Made by a program: the position numbers and the translations under genes. Shown piece after piece: positions 24,805-32,515 of a DNA stretch of 64,000 bases. Within the stretch, counting starts at the first letter, position 1. Each line of letters begins with the position of its first letter. The notes under the pieces were generated by a model. It saw nothing but the letters and a program-made list of their open reading frames with translations. It was not told the origin of the DNA and did not search any database. The DNA comes from Arthrobacter hankyongi (GTDB taxonomy: Bacteria; Actinomycetota; Actinomycetes; Actinomycetales; Micrococcaceae), in contig NZ_JAKLTQ010000012.1 in the NCBI RefSeq assembly GCF_022012395.1, positions 1 through 64,000 of the forward strand. Direction: 5' to 3'.

Positions 24805-25763
24805 CCGTGACAACCAGGCAGAAACAGGCACCCGAGGCCGTCCGGCCCGGCGGCCGGCAGTACAGCGACCGGACACGGGCCGAACGGCGGCTGGGCTGGC
24901 TGCTGGCCGGCCCGGCCTTCGTGGTCATGCTCGCGGTCACCGCCTACCCGATCCTGCAGGCGGTCTACGACTCACTGTTCCAGTACCGCCTCACGGCACC
25001 GCAGGACCGTGAGTTCATCGGGCTGCGCAACTACGCCGTGGTGCTCACCGACGAGGTGTTCTGGCGGGATCTGGGCGTCACCTTGCTGATCACGGTGGTG
25101 ACGGTGGCAGTGGAACTGGTGCTGGGCTTCGCGCTGGCCCTGGTCATGCACAAGGCGCTGACCTCGGTGCGCGGACTGCTGCGCACCGCCATCCTGGTCC
25201 CCTACGGGATCATCACCGTGGTCTCCGCCTTCGCGTGGTTCTATGCCTTCGACATCAATTCGGGCTATGTCAACCATTGGTTCAACTGGGTTCCCGGCAT
25301 AAGTCCGGACCTGAACTGGTTCGCCGACACCTGGACCGCCCTGTTCGTGATCATGGCCTCGGAGATCTGGAAGACGACGCCGTTCATCTCCCTGCTGCTG
25401 CTGGCCGGGCTGGCCCAGGTCCCCGACGAACTGACCGAGGCGGCGGAAGTGGACGGAGCCACCTGGTGGGAGCGGATGCGGCGGGTGGTCCTGCCCAACA
25501 TGAAGGCCGCCATCATGGTGGCCGTGCTGTTCCGGGCGCTGGATGCCTTCCGGATCTTCGACAATATCTTCATCATGACCAAGGGCGCCTACGGGACCGA
25601 GACGCTGTCCCTGCTGGCCTACCGGACCTCCATCGGCCGGCTCGAAATAGGCCTGGGGTCGGCCATCTCGGTGGTGCTGTTCATCTGCGTGCTGCTGATC
25701 TGCTTCATCGCCATCAAACTGTTCAAAGTGGACCTGGCCGGCGCCCGGGGGGAGAAATCATGA
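24801..25763 (+). CDS. sugA: Sugar ABC transporter permease, SugA-like (MalF family)
   Basis: The 320-residue protein has six helices. After a charged N-terminus it starts LGWLLAGPAFVVMLAVTAYPILQAVYDSLFQYRL. The ATPase-coupling EAA loop is EAAEVDGATWWERMRRVVLPNMKAA. The GTG start is embedded in the lpqY stop (GTGA), giving translational coupling. It pairs with the next permease to form the membrane channel of the importer. Confidence 0.92.
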   Translation: MTVTTRQKQAPEAVRPGGRQYSDRTRAERRLGWLLAGPAFVVMLAVTAYPILQAVYDSLFQYRLTAPQDREFIGLRNYAVVLTDEVFWRDLGVTLLITVVTVAVELVLGFALALVMHKALTSVRGLLRTAILVPYGIITVVSAFAWFYAFDINSGYVNHWFNWVPGISPDLNWFADTWTALFVIMASEIWKTTPFISLLLLAGLAQVPDELTEAAEVDGATWWERMRRVVLPNMKAAIMVAVLFRALDAFRIFDNIFIMTKGAYGTETLSLLAYRTSIGRLEIGLGSAISVVLFICVLLICFIAIKLFKVDLAGARGEKS

Positions 25764-26611
25764 CGTCCGTGAAGAACACGAACAGGCGCGAGCGGACCAT
25801 CTGGACCATACTGACGGTGCTGGTGCTGGTCTACGCGCTGTTCCCGGTGGCCTCCATCTTCGCCACCTCCTTTAAGCTGCCCAGCGACCTGAGCACCGGC
25901 AAGTTCCTGCCAACCACCTGGAGCCCGGCGAACTACGAGCAGATCCTGGTCGGCAACGCGCAGGAACTGTTCCTGAGCGCCCTGCGGAACTCGGTGGGCA
26001 TCGCGCTGATCGCCACGTTTATCGCCGTCGTGCTCGCCACGCTGTGCGCCTACGCGATCGCCCGGCTGGATTTCCCGGGCAAGAAGCTGGTGCTGACCAC
26101 CGCCCTGGCGGTCTCCATCTTCCCGGTGATTTCCATCGTGACCCCGCTGTTCAACCTCTGGCGGCGGATCGGGCTCTACGACACCTGGCCGGGCCTGATC
26201 ATTCCCTACCTGTCGCTGACCCTGCCGATCTCCATCTGGACGCTGGCGGCGTTCTTCCGGCAGATCCCGTGGGAGCTGGAGCAGGCGGCCCAGGTGGACG
26301 GCGCCACCACCTGGCAGGCTTTCCGGAAAGCCGTGGTGCCGCTGGCGGCCCCGGGCGTATTCACGACGGCGATCATCGCCTTCTTCATCGCCTGGAACGA
26401 CTTCGTCTACGGCATCTCGCTGACCTCGACCCAGGCCGCCCGGCCGGTTCCGGCCGCACTGGCCTTCTTCACCGGCGCGTCCCAGTTCGAGGCACCGACC
26501 GGGGCGATTTCGGCGGCGGCCATCATCGTAACCATTCCGGTGGTCCTGCTCGTGGTGCTGTTCCAGCGGCAAATCGTCTCCGGCCTGACCCAGGGCGCGG
26601 TCAAGGGCTGA
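25760..26611 (+). CDS. sugB: Sugar ABC transporter permease, SugB-like (MalG family)
   Basis: The 283-residue protein has six helices and the MalG-type EAA loop EQAAQVDGATTWQAFRKAVVPLAAPG. The ATG overlaps the sugA stop by 4 bases and follows GGGGGGAG. The last coding bases, with the stop codon and three further bases, are duplicated immediately downstream as a 33-bp tandem copy, so the end GLTQGAVKG has an untranslated twin. Confidence 0.92.
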   Translation: MTSVKNTNRRERTIWTILTVLVLVYALFPVASIFATSFKLPSDLSTGKFLPTTWSPANYEQILVGNAQELFLSALRNSVGIALIATFIAVVLATLCAYAIARLDFPGKKLVLTTALAVSIFPVISIVTPLFNLWRRIGLYDTWPGLIIPYLSLTLPISIWTLAAFFRQIPWELEQAAQVDGATTWQAFRKAVVPLAAPGVFTTAIIAFFIAWNDFVYGISLTSTQAARPVPAALAFFTGASQFEAPTGAISAAAIIVTIPVVLLVVLFQRQIVSGLTQGAVKG

Positions 26612-26647
26612 ATAGGCCTGACCCAGGGCACGGTCAAGGGCTGAATA
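26582..26647 (+). repeat. 33-bp tandem duplication at the 3' end of sugB
   Basis: 26582-26614 and 26615-26647 are identical except one base (G to A at the 16th position). Each unit holds the last ten codons' worth of sugB, including the TGA. Only the first copy is translated. It widens the sugB-sugC gap to 48 bases. Confidence 0.95.
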
Positions 26648-26659
26648 GAAAGGTATCCG

Positions 26660-27922
26660 ATGGCATCGATCACCCTCAGGAACATCGTCAAGCAGTACGG
26701 TGACGGCTTCCCCGCGGTCAACGACGTCAGCATCGACATCGCGGACGGCGAATTCATCATCCTCGTGGGTCCCTCCGGCTGCGGCAAGTCCACCCTGCTG
26801 CGCATGATCGTGGGGCTGGAGGACATCACCGCCGGGGACCTGCTGATCAACGACGTGCGCGTCAACGACAAGGCCCCGCGGGAACGCAACCTGGCCATGG
26901 TCTTCCAGAACTACGCCCTCTACCCGCATCTGACCGTGTTCGAAAACATCGCGTTCCCGCTGCGGCTGGCCAAGAAAAAGCACAGCGAGGAAGAAATCCG
27001 GCAAAAGGTCACGGAGGCGGCGCGGACCCTGGAGCTGACCGACCACCTCGAACGCAAGCCGGCCAACCTCTCCGGCGGCCAGCGGCAGCGCGTGGCCATG
27101 GGGCGGGCCATTGTCCGCGAAGCGGACGCGTTCCTCTTCGACGAGCCGCTGTCCAACTTGGACGCCAAGCTGCGCGGCCAGATGCGTTCGGAGATCTCCC
27201 AAATGCAGCGCCGTCTGGGCGTGACCAGCGTGTACGTCACGCACGACCAGACCGAGGCCATGACGCTGGGCGACCGGGTCGCCGTGCTGAAGAAGGGCGA
27301 ACTGCAGCAGATCGCCTCCCCGCGGGAGCTGTACGAACAGCCGGTCAACCTGTTCGTGGCCGGGTTCATCGGCTCGCCGTCGATGAACTTCCTGCCGGCC
27401 ACCCCGGCCGGGGACCGGTTGCGGACGCCCATCGGCGACATCCCGGTAGCCGCAGACAAGCTCCAGACGGTGCAGGGCAGGCAGGTTGTCCTGGCCGGCA
27501 TCCGGCCCGAGCACTTCGAGGACGCCACGCTGGTGGACGAGGCCAAACGCCCGCAGGGCCACACCTTCAGCACCGAATTGACCCACTCGGAATGGCTGGG
27601 CAACGAACAATACGGCTACATCAGCTTCGAGGCCGAGCCTGAGATCCACCGCCTGCTGGCCAACCTCGCCCGCGAAATGGACGCGGACGAACTCCGGCCA
27701 CAGATTGTGGTGACCCTGGATGCCGCCAGCAGGATCCGCGGCGGCCGGCCCGCCGAACTATGGGTAGACACGAGCAAGCTGCAGCTGTTCGATCCGGAAA
27801 CCGGCATCAACCTCACCCGGGATGCCGAGGCCGGCCGGGAGCTCACGGCCGAAGCCGACGCGGCACGGAAGGAGGAAATCGGACTGGCCAGGGAACGCCA
27901 GGGTGTCCCGGTTCAGGGTTAG
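26660..27922 (+). CDS. sugC: Sugar ABC transporter ATP-binding protein, SugC/UgpC-type
   Basis: The 420-residue ATPase of the MalK/UgpC/MsmX group has Walker A GPSGCGKST (37-45), signature LSGGQRQRV, Walker B AFLFDEPLSNLD and the H-loop VYVTHDQTEAMT. Residues ~235-420 form the C-terminal regulatory/TOBE region. It is about 40-60 residues longer than MalK owing to a charged tail (EADAARKEEIGLARERQ). AGAAAGG precedes the ATG. It energises the importer encoded just upstream. Confidence 0.93.
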   Translation: MASITLRNIVKQYGDGFPAVNDVSIDIADGEFIILVGPSGCGKSTLLRMIVGLEDITAGDLLINDVRVNDKAPRERNLAMVFQNYALYPHLTVFENIAFPLRLAKKKHSEEEIRQKVTEAARTLELTDHLERKPANLSGGQRQRVAMGRAIVREADAFLFDEPLSNLDAKLRGQMRSEISQMQRRLGVTSVYVTHDQTEAMTLGDRVAVLKKGELQQIASPRELYEQPVNLFVAGFIGSPSMNFLPATPAGDRLRTPIGDIPVAADKLQTVQGRQVVLAGIRPEHFEDATLVDEAKRPQGHTFSTELTHSEWLGNEQYGYISFEAEPEIHRLLANLAREMDADELRPQIVVTLDAASRIRGGRPAELWVDTSKLQLFDPETGINLTRDAEAGRELTAEADAARKEEIGLARERQGVPVQG

Positions 27923-27951
27923 GCGCGAACTGGGGTAAGCTAAGTGACGTT

Positions 27952-27969
27952 GTGGGGCCGCGCCCCCAC
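27952..27969 (+). terminator. Short hairpin between sugC and the tRNA gene
   Basis: Arms GTGGGG / CCCCAC with a 6-base loop end exactly at the base before the tRNA. It could end the sug transcript or aid processing of the tRNA 5' end. Confidence 0.35.
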
Positions 27970-28043
27970 GCGGGCGTAGCTCAATGGTAGAGCGCCAGCT
28001 TCCCAAGCTGGACACGCGGGTTCGATTCCCGTCGCCCGCTCCA
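27970..28043 (+). tRNA. tRNA-Gly (anticodon CCC)
   Basis: The 74-base gene folds as a cloverleaf: acceptor GCGGGCG with CGCCCGC, D-loop AATGGTA, anticodon stem CCAGC/GCTGG around TTCCCAA, and T-arm GCGGG-TTCGATT-CCCGT. The anticodon is CCC, reading GGG glycine codons. The CCA end is encoded (28041-28043). Confidence 0.96.
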
Positions 28044-28087
28044 ATTCCCCCTCCTTCACAGATGGCCTTTTCGGTGCGCCCTCGGTC

Positions 28088-28093
28088 TACACT
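28088..28093 (+). promoter_or_regulatory. Candidate -10 element (TACACT) for leaderless panD
   Basis: TACACT ends 8 bases before the panD ATG at 28102. Confidence 0.45.
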
Positions 28094-28101
28094 GGTGAGC
28101 G

Positions 28102-28515
28102 ATGAACCGCACAATGTTTAAGTCCAAAATCCACCGGGCTACCGTCACGCATGCCGACCTGCACTACGTCGGCTCCGTCACCGTGGACCTGGACCTCCTT
28201 GATGCCGCGGATATCCTGCCCGGCGAACTGGTTTCCATCGTGGATGTCACCAACGGCGCCCGGCTCGAGACGTACACCATTGCCGGCGAGCGCGGCTCGG
28301 GAGTGCTCGGCATCAATGGTGCCGCCGCGCACCTGATCCACGAAGGCGACACGGTCATCCTGATCACCTACGCGGCCATGACCACCGAGGAGGCCAGGGC
28401 GTTCGTGCCCACCGTGGTGCACGTGGACGCGTCCAACAGGATCGTCCAGCTGGGCAGCGATCCTGCCGAGGCGCTCAGCGAAGAATTCGCGCGCCCGCCG
28501 TTCGCCGTCAAGTAG
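28102..28515 (+). CDS. panD: Aspartate 1-decarboxylase
   Basis: The 137-residue proenzyme makes beta-alanine for pantothenate and coenzyme A. The self-cleavage site is Gly24-Ser25 in [13 protein letters not shown]; Ser25 becomes the pyruvoyl cofactor. Lys9 ([12 protein letters not shown]) and the NGAAAHL segment are also conserved. Length is normal. panB and panC are not in the window. The spacer between the tRNA and panD is 58 bases. Confidence 0.97.
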   Translation: MNRTMFKSKIHRATVTHADLHYVGSVTVDLDLLDAADILPGELVSIVDVTNGARLETYTIAGERGSGVLGINGAAAHLIHEGDTVILITYAAMTTEEARAFVPTVVHVDASNRIVQLGSDPAEALSEEFARPPFAVK

Positions 28516-28533
28516 CAGTCCCGGACTACCGGG

Positions 28534-29460
28534 GTGCTGGGGGTACTGGCGGGGTTTTCCGTTGTCTGGGTGGTCATTCTGGTCGGCTATTTCGTCGGCC
28601 GCGCCGGCGTCCTCGGCCCGGAAGGCAGCAGGGCGCTCAGCCGGCTGGCCTTCTTCGTGGCCAGCCCGTGCCTGCTGCTGGAGACGCTGAGCCGCTCCAG
28701 CCTGGCCGTAATCTTCTCCGACGCCCTGGTGGTGGCCGCTGCCAGCGCTATCGCCACCGCCGTCGTCTTCCTGGCGCTGGCCCGCTTCTGGTTCCGCCGG
28801 GGCCTGGCCGAATCCATGGTGGGCGCCATGTCCGCTTCCCTGGTGAACTCGGCCAACCTCGGCCTTCCGGTGGCGGCCTACGTGCTCGGGGACGCTTCCC
28901 TGGTGGCGCCGGTGCTGATTTTCCAGCTGGCCTTCTTCACCCCGCTGTTCCTGATGGTGCTGGATTCCTCCACCAGCCGGCACCGCACCACCGTGGCCGG
29001 CTTCGCGGTGCAGATCGCGCGCAATCCGGTCCTCATCGGCACCGCCGTCGGGCTGTTGCTCGCGGCCACCGGCTGGCAGCTGCCGGAACTGGTGATGGAG
29101 CCGATCCGCCTGATCGGCGGGGCGGCCGTGCCGGCGATGCTGATCGCCTTCGGCATCTCGCTCAACGGTTCGCGCCCGCTGCAGGCCGACGGCGGCCGGC
29201 GCGCCGACGTCGTCGCCGCGTCCGCCTTCAAGCTCTTCCTGCAGCCGGTGCTGGCCTGGCTGCTGGCACGCTTCGTGCTGGGCATGGAGGGGCACCTGCT
29301 CTTCTCCGCCGTCGTCCTCGCCGCCCTGCCCACGGCGCAGAACGTCTTCGTGACCGCGGCCCGGTATGAGCGCGGAATCGTCATCGCCAAGGACACCGTG
29401 CTGCTGACTACCATCGTGGCCGTGCCGGCGATGATGCTGCTGGCCTGGCTGCTGACCTGA
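28534..29460 (+). CDS. Auxin-efflux-carrier (AEC) family transporter
   Basis: The 308-residue protein has about ten helices in two similar halves, typical of AEC carriers related to plant PIN and bacterial malonate/malate transporters. SLVNSANLGLPVAAYVLGDASLVAPVLIFQLAFFTPLFL is the first-half signature and AALPTAQNVFVTAARYERG the second-half one. Substrates are usually organic acids; none can be assigned here. The GTG start lies 18 bases after panD, so the two are probably co-transcribed. Confidence 0.87.
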   Translation: MLGVLAGFSVVWVVILVGYFVGRAGVLGPEGSRALSRLAFFVASPCLLLETLSRSSLAVIFSDALVVAAASAIATAVVFLALARFWFRRGLAESMVGAMSASLVNSANLGLPVAAYVLGDASLVAPVLIFQLAFFTPLFLMVLDSSTSRHRTTVAGFAVQIARNPVLIGTAVGLLLAATGWQLPELVMEPIRLIGGAAVPAMLIAFGISLNGSRPLQADGGRRADVVAASAFKLFLQPVLAWLLARFVLGMEGHLLFSAVVLAALPTAQNVFVTAARYERGIVIAKDTVLLTTIVAVPAMMLLAWLLT

Positions 29461-29491
29461 GCAGGGGCTGCCGCCCGGCCCGGCTGCTGTG

Positions 29492-29497
29492 TACGCT
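29492..29497 (+). promoter_or_regulatory. Candidate -10 element (TACGCT) for the leaderless HerA-like gene
   Basis: TACGCT ends 7 bases before the ATG at 29505. Confidence 0.4.
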
Positions 29498-29504
29498 GGC
29501 TCCC

Positions 29505-31190
29505 ATGGCGAGCATATCCACCGCGGAGCATGTGGCACAGCTCCAGCGCGGCTACACGTTCGAGGGCACCGCGGTCAATCTGGGGGCGGCCCTGGTGGAC
29601 GGCGAAGTCCACCCCGAAGCGGCCATCCGGCTGCCGCTGGCCATGATGAACCGGCACGGGCTCATCGCCGGGGCCACCGGCACCGGCAAGACCATCACGC
29701 TGCAGGTCATCGCCGAGCAGCTCTCGGCCCACGGTGTGCCGGTCTTCCTGGCCGACATCAAGGGCGACCTGACCGGGTTGTCCACGGCCTCGGCCGGCAG
29801 CGGGAAGCTGCTGGCCCGCACCCGCAGCGTCGGCCAGGCCTGGGCGGGCAGGTCCTTCCCGGTCGAATACTTCTCGCTCGGCGGGGACGGCCGGGGCGTG
29901 CCGCTGCGCGCGCGGATCTCCGATTTCGGACCGCTGCTGCTCGCCCGCGTGCTGGACCTGAACGAGACGCAGGAATCGAGCCTGCAGCTGGTCTTCCACT
30001 ACGCGGACCGCAATGACCTGGAACTGTACAACCTGGCCGACCTGCGCGCGGTGATCCAGTTCCTGGTCTCGGCCGAGGGCAAGGCGGCGCTGGCGGACCT
30101 GGGCGGGCTTTCCAAGGCCACTGCCGGGGTGATCCTGCGCGAGCTGGTGGCTTTGGAAGCCGAGGGGATGGACCGGTTCTTCGGTGAAACCGCCTTCGAC
30201 ACGGTGGACCTGCTGCGCACCGCGCCGGACGGCCGCGGCATCATCTCCTGCCTGGAGCTGCCCACGCTGCAGGCCAAGCCGGCGCTGTTCTCCACCTTCA
30301 TGATGTGGCTGCTGGCCGACCTGTTCGCCGAGCTGCCCGAGGTGGGGGACGTGGACCAGCCCAAGCTGGTGTTCTTCCTGGACGAGGCGCACCTGCTCTT
30401 CCGCAACGCGTCCAAGGCGTTCCTGGAATCCATCATGACCACGGTGCGGCTGATCCGGTCCAAAGGGGTCGGCGTGTTCTTTGTGACCCAGACGCCCAAG
30501 GACGTGCCCGACGAGGTGCTGGGCCAGCTGGCCAACCGCGTCCAGCACGCCCTGCGCGCCTTCACCCCGGACGATGCCAAGGCCCTGAAGGCCACCGTAT
30601 CCACCTTCCCGGTCAGCGCCTACGACCTTGAGGAGGTGCTGACCACCGCCGGGATCGGCGAGGCCGCGGTCACGGTGATGAACGAACGCGGGGCGCCCAC
30701 CCCGGTGGCGTGGACCAGGATGTATTCTCCGGAGTCCACCATGGGCCCCTCCCCCGCTGCCAGTGTGGACGCACTGGTGGAGTCTTCCGCGCTGCTGCCG
30801 AAATACGGGCCGGTGGTGGACAGCGTTTCCGCCGAGGAAAAGCTTGCGGCGGCGGCCGCCCGGCCCGTCCCTGCCACGCCGGCTGCCGGGTCCGGGCCGG
30901 CCGCCGGTGCCGGGCGGGCAGGCACGTCCGGCACCGATCAGGCCTCGGTCGACGCCGAGGCCCGCCGGATCGAGGAGCAGATCCTGGGCCGGCCCGCCAG
31001 CCGCCCGGCTACCCGGCCCGCGCCCCCGGAACCGCGAGCCGGGGACCGGCCCGGCAAGCCCACGGCCACGGCGCCCGCCGGCGACGGCGGAGCCTCCGGT
31101 GCGTTCATGGATGTGGCGGTGCAGGCCGCCACGGCCTTCGGCCGCGAACTGGCCCGCGGCCTCTTCGGCACCCGCCGGCGCCGCCGGTAG
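29505..31190 (+). CDS. HerA-like DUF853 P-loop ATPase
   Basis: The 561-residue protein has a FtsK/HerA-type ATPase core: Walker A GATGTGKT (56-63), DIKGDLTGLS shortly after, Walker B LVFFLDEAHLLF and FFVTQTPKDVPDEVLGQLANRVQHALRAFTPDD near the C-terminal half. Residues ~440-540 are a low-complexity Ala/Pro/Arg linker, followed by a basic tail TRRRRR. HerA-family motors translocate DNA; the bacterial DUF853 group is widespread, but its role is not established. No NurA-like nuclease gene is nearby, which argues against a defence pair. Confidence 0.85.
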   Translation: MASISTAEHVAQLQRGYTFEGTAVNLGAALVDGEVHPEAAIRLPLAMMNRHGLIAGATGTGKTITLQVIAEQLSAHGVPVFLADIKGDLTGLSTASAGSGKLLARTRSVGQAWAGRSFPVEYFSLGGDGRGVPLRARISDFGPLLLARVLDLNETQESSLQLVFHYADRNDLELYNLADLRAVIQFLVSAEGKAALADLGGLSKATAGVILRELVALEAEGMDRFFGETAFDTVDLLRTAPDGRGIISCLELPTLQAKPALFSTFMMWLLADLFAELPEVGDVDQPKLVFFLDEAHLLFRNASKAFLESIMTTVRLIRSKGVGVFFVTQTPKDVPDEVLGQLANRVQHALRAFTPDDAKALKATVSTFPVSAYDLEEVLTTAGIGEAAVTVMNERGAPTPVAWTRMYSPESTMGPSPAASVDALVESSALLPKYGPVVDSVSAEEKLAAAAARPVPATPAAGSGPAAGAGRAGTSGTDQASVDAEARRIEEQILGRPASRPATRPAPPEPRAGDRPGKPTATAPAGDGGASGAFMDVAVQAATAFGRELARGLFGTRRRRR

Positions 31191-31254
31191 GAACCGGGGC
31201 GGCCCGGCCGCGGCAGTCCACCGGCCGTGGTCCGGCAACCCCGTACGGAGCAGG

Positions 31255-31260
31255 TAACTT
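31255..31260 (+). promoter_or_regulatory. Candidate -10 element (TAACTT) for the leaderless gene at 31267
   Basis: TAACTT ends 6 bases before the GTG at 31267. Confidence 0.35.
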
Positions 31261-31266
31261 ATTAGG

Positions 31267-32247
31267 GTGGGAAACTCGACCGTGCTCAGGACCGTGGCCA
31301 TCTGGCTGCTGTGCCTGATGCTGACAATTGCGGCCGGTGCCTTGGCCATCGTACTGGTCAATGCGAAGGTCTACGGGCCGCAGCAGCAGGTCAGGGACTA
31401 CATCGAGGCGCTGCAGAACGGCGAAGGGGGCAAGGCGCTGGGCCTGCTGCGGGCCAGCCTGCCGGATGCCAACCCGGCCATGCTGGACGGTGAGGCGCTG
31501 AAGCAGTCGGTGGCGGGGCTGGAGAACCTCCAGCTGGGCGAAGCCGTCGAAACCGACGCCACCCACGTGGACGTGCCGGCTAGCTACACAATCAAGGGCC
31601 GGGAGCACCGCACCACCTTCAAGCTGGAAAAGGTCGGCACCAACTGGCTCTTCTTCAGCCGCTGGTCCTTCGTGCCCTCCACCCTGCCGACCCTGCAGGT
31701 GCAGGTGGTCAACGAAACCGAGGCTTCGCTCAACGGCACGCGGGTGGCGCTGCCGGGCGGAAAGGGGACCTTCGCCGCGTTCTACCCGGGCTCGTACGAG
31801 GCCCACTTCACCAGCGACAACTTTGCCGCCCCGGCGGTGGAAACCGTGATCGACCATCCCAACGGCACGGAGCAGCTGTCGCTGGCCACGGCGCCCACCC
31901 CGAAGCTGGTGGAAAAAGCCAACAGCCAGATCAAGGGATTCCTGGACCAGTGCGCGGAGCAGAAGGTGCTGCAGCCGGCCGGGTGCCCGTTCAGCCTGCC
32001 GCTGGACCGGGTGCAGGACGGCACCATCGACTGGGACATCGTCAAGTACCCCACGGTGTCGATCGAGCCCTTCCGCGGCAGCTGGGTGGTCAAGCCGCTC
32101 AGCGGCACCGCGAAGCTGAAGGTGGTGGAGATCGACCTCTTCACGGGTGCGGCGGTCCCGCGCGAGCTGGAGCAGAAGTTCGACTTCACCGGCCAGCTGA
32201 GCGTCGACGGCGACGACGTCACCCTGACCCCGGTGGTCAGTTACTGA
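31267..32247 (+). CDS. Membrane-anchored protein of unknown function
   Basis: I do not recognise a named family. The 326-residue protein has a single N-terminal helix (~8-30, TVAIWLLCLMLTIAAGALAIVLVNA) with the rest outside. Residues ~38-120 (YGPQQQVRDYIEALQNGEGGKALGLL) resemble the NTF2-like/DUF4878 modules that often precede lipoprotein-type extracellular domains. Residues ~135-200 form a PEGA-like beta segment (NETEASLNGTRVALPGG; YPGSYEAHFTSDNF). Two cysteines (QCAEQKVLQPAGC) could form a disulphide. It may be linked to the HerA-like gene upstream, 76 bases away. Confidence 0.75.
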   Translation: MGNSTVLRTVAIWLLCLMLTIAAGALAIVLVNAKVYGPQQQVRDYIEALQNGEGGKALGLLRASLPDANPAMLDGEALKQSVAGLENLQLGEAVETDATHVDVPASYTIKGREHRTTFKLEKVGTNWLFFSRWSFVPSTLPTLQVQVVNETEASLNGTRVALPGGKGTFAAFYPGSYEAHFTSDNFAAPAVETVIDHPNGTEQLSLATAPTPKLVEKANSQIKGFLDQCAEQKVLQPAGCPFSLPLDRVQDGTIDWDIVKYPTVSIEPFRGSWVVKPLSGTAKLKVVEIDLFTGAAVPRELEQKFDFTGQLSVDGDDVTLTPVVSY

Positions 32248-32459
32248 TCCGCAGCCGCACCGCGCCGGCGCGTCGGGCCCTTCTGACCGCCGCTCCCCCG
32301 CCTATCCGCAGGCTGCCAATGATGTCCCTAGGCTCGATTGTGCACAGCCGCCGAGCCAAGCAGCCGGCCAAACGATCGGATCTGGATAAACCGTCGTCCC
32401 CGCCGAAACCGGACACGACGGAACCGCTGACGGCACGGCCGGCCGCCGGCGTCGAAAAC

Positions 32460-32500
32460 CGGAGGGCCTCCCCGCAGCCGGGCTGCGGGGAGGCCCTCCG
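32460..32500 (-). terminator. Strong intrinsic terminator of the NHL-thioredoxin gene
   Basis: Perfect 19-bp arms close on a 3-base CGG loop. On the minus strand the stem is followed by GGTTTTCG, a short T tract, 16 bases beyond the stop of the gene at 32516. The rest of the 268-base spacer 32248-32515 shows no convincing gene. Confidence 0.85.
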
Positions 32501-32515
32501 ACGGGCTGGGCGGGC

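Noticed and set aside
29505-32247. Reading the HerA-like ATPase and its neighbour as a phage-defence pair
   Set aside because: No NurA, SIR2, DUF4297 or nuclease domain is seen in either protein, and the neighbouring genes are housekeeping.
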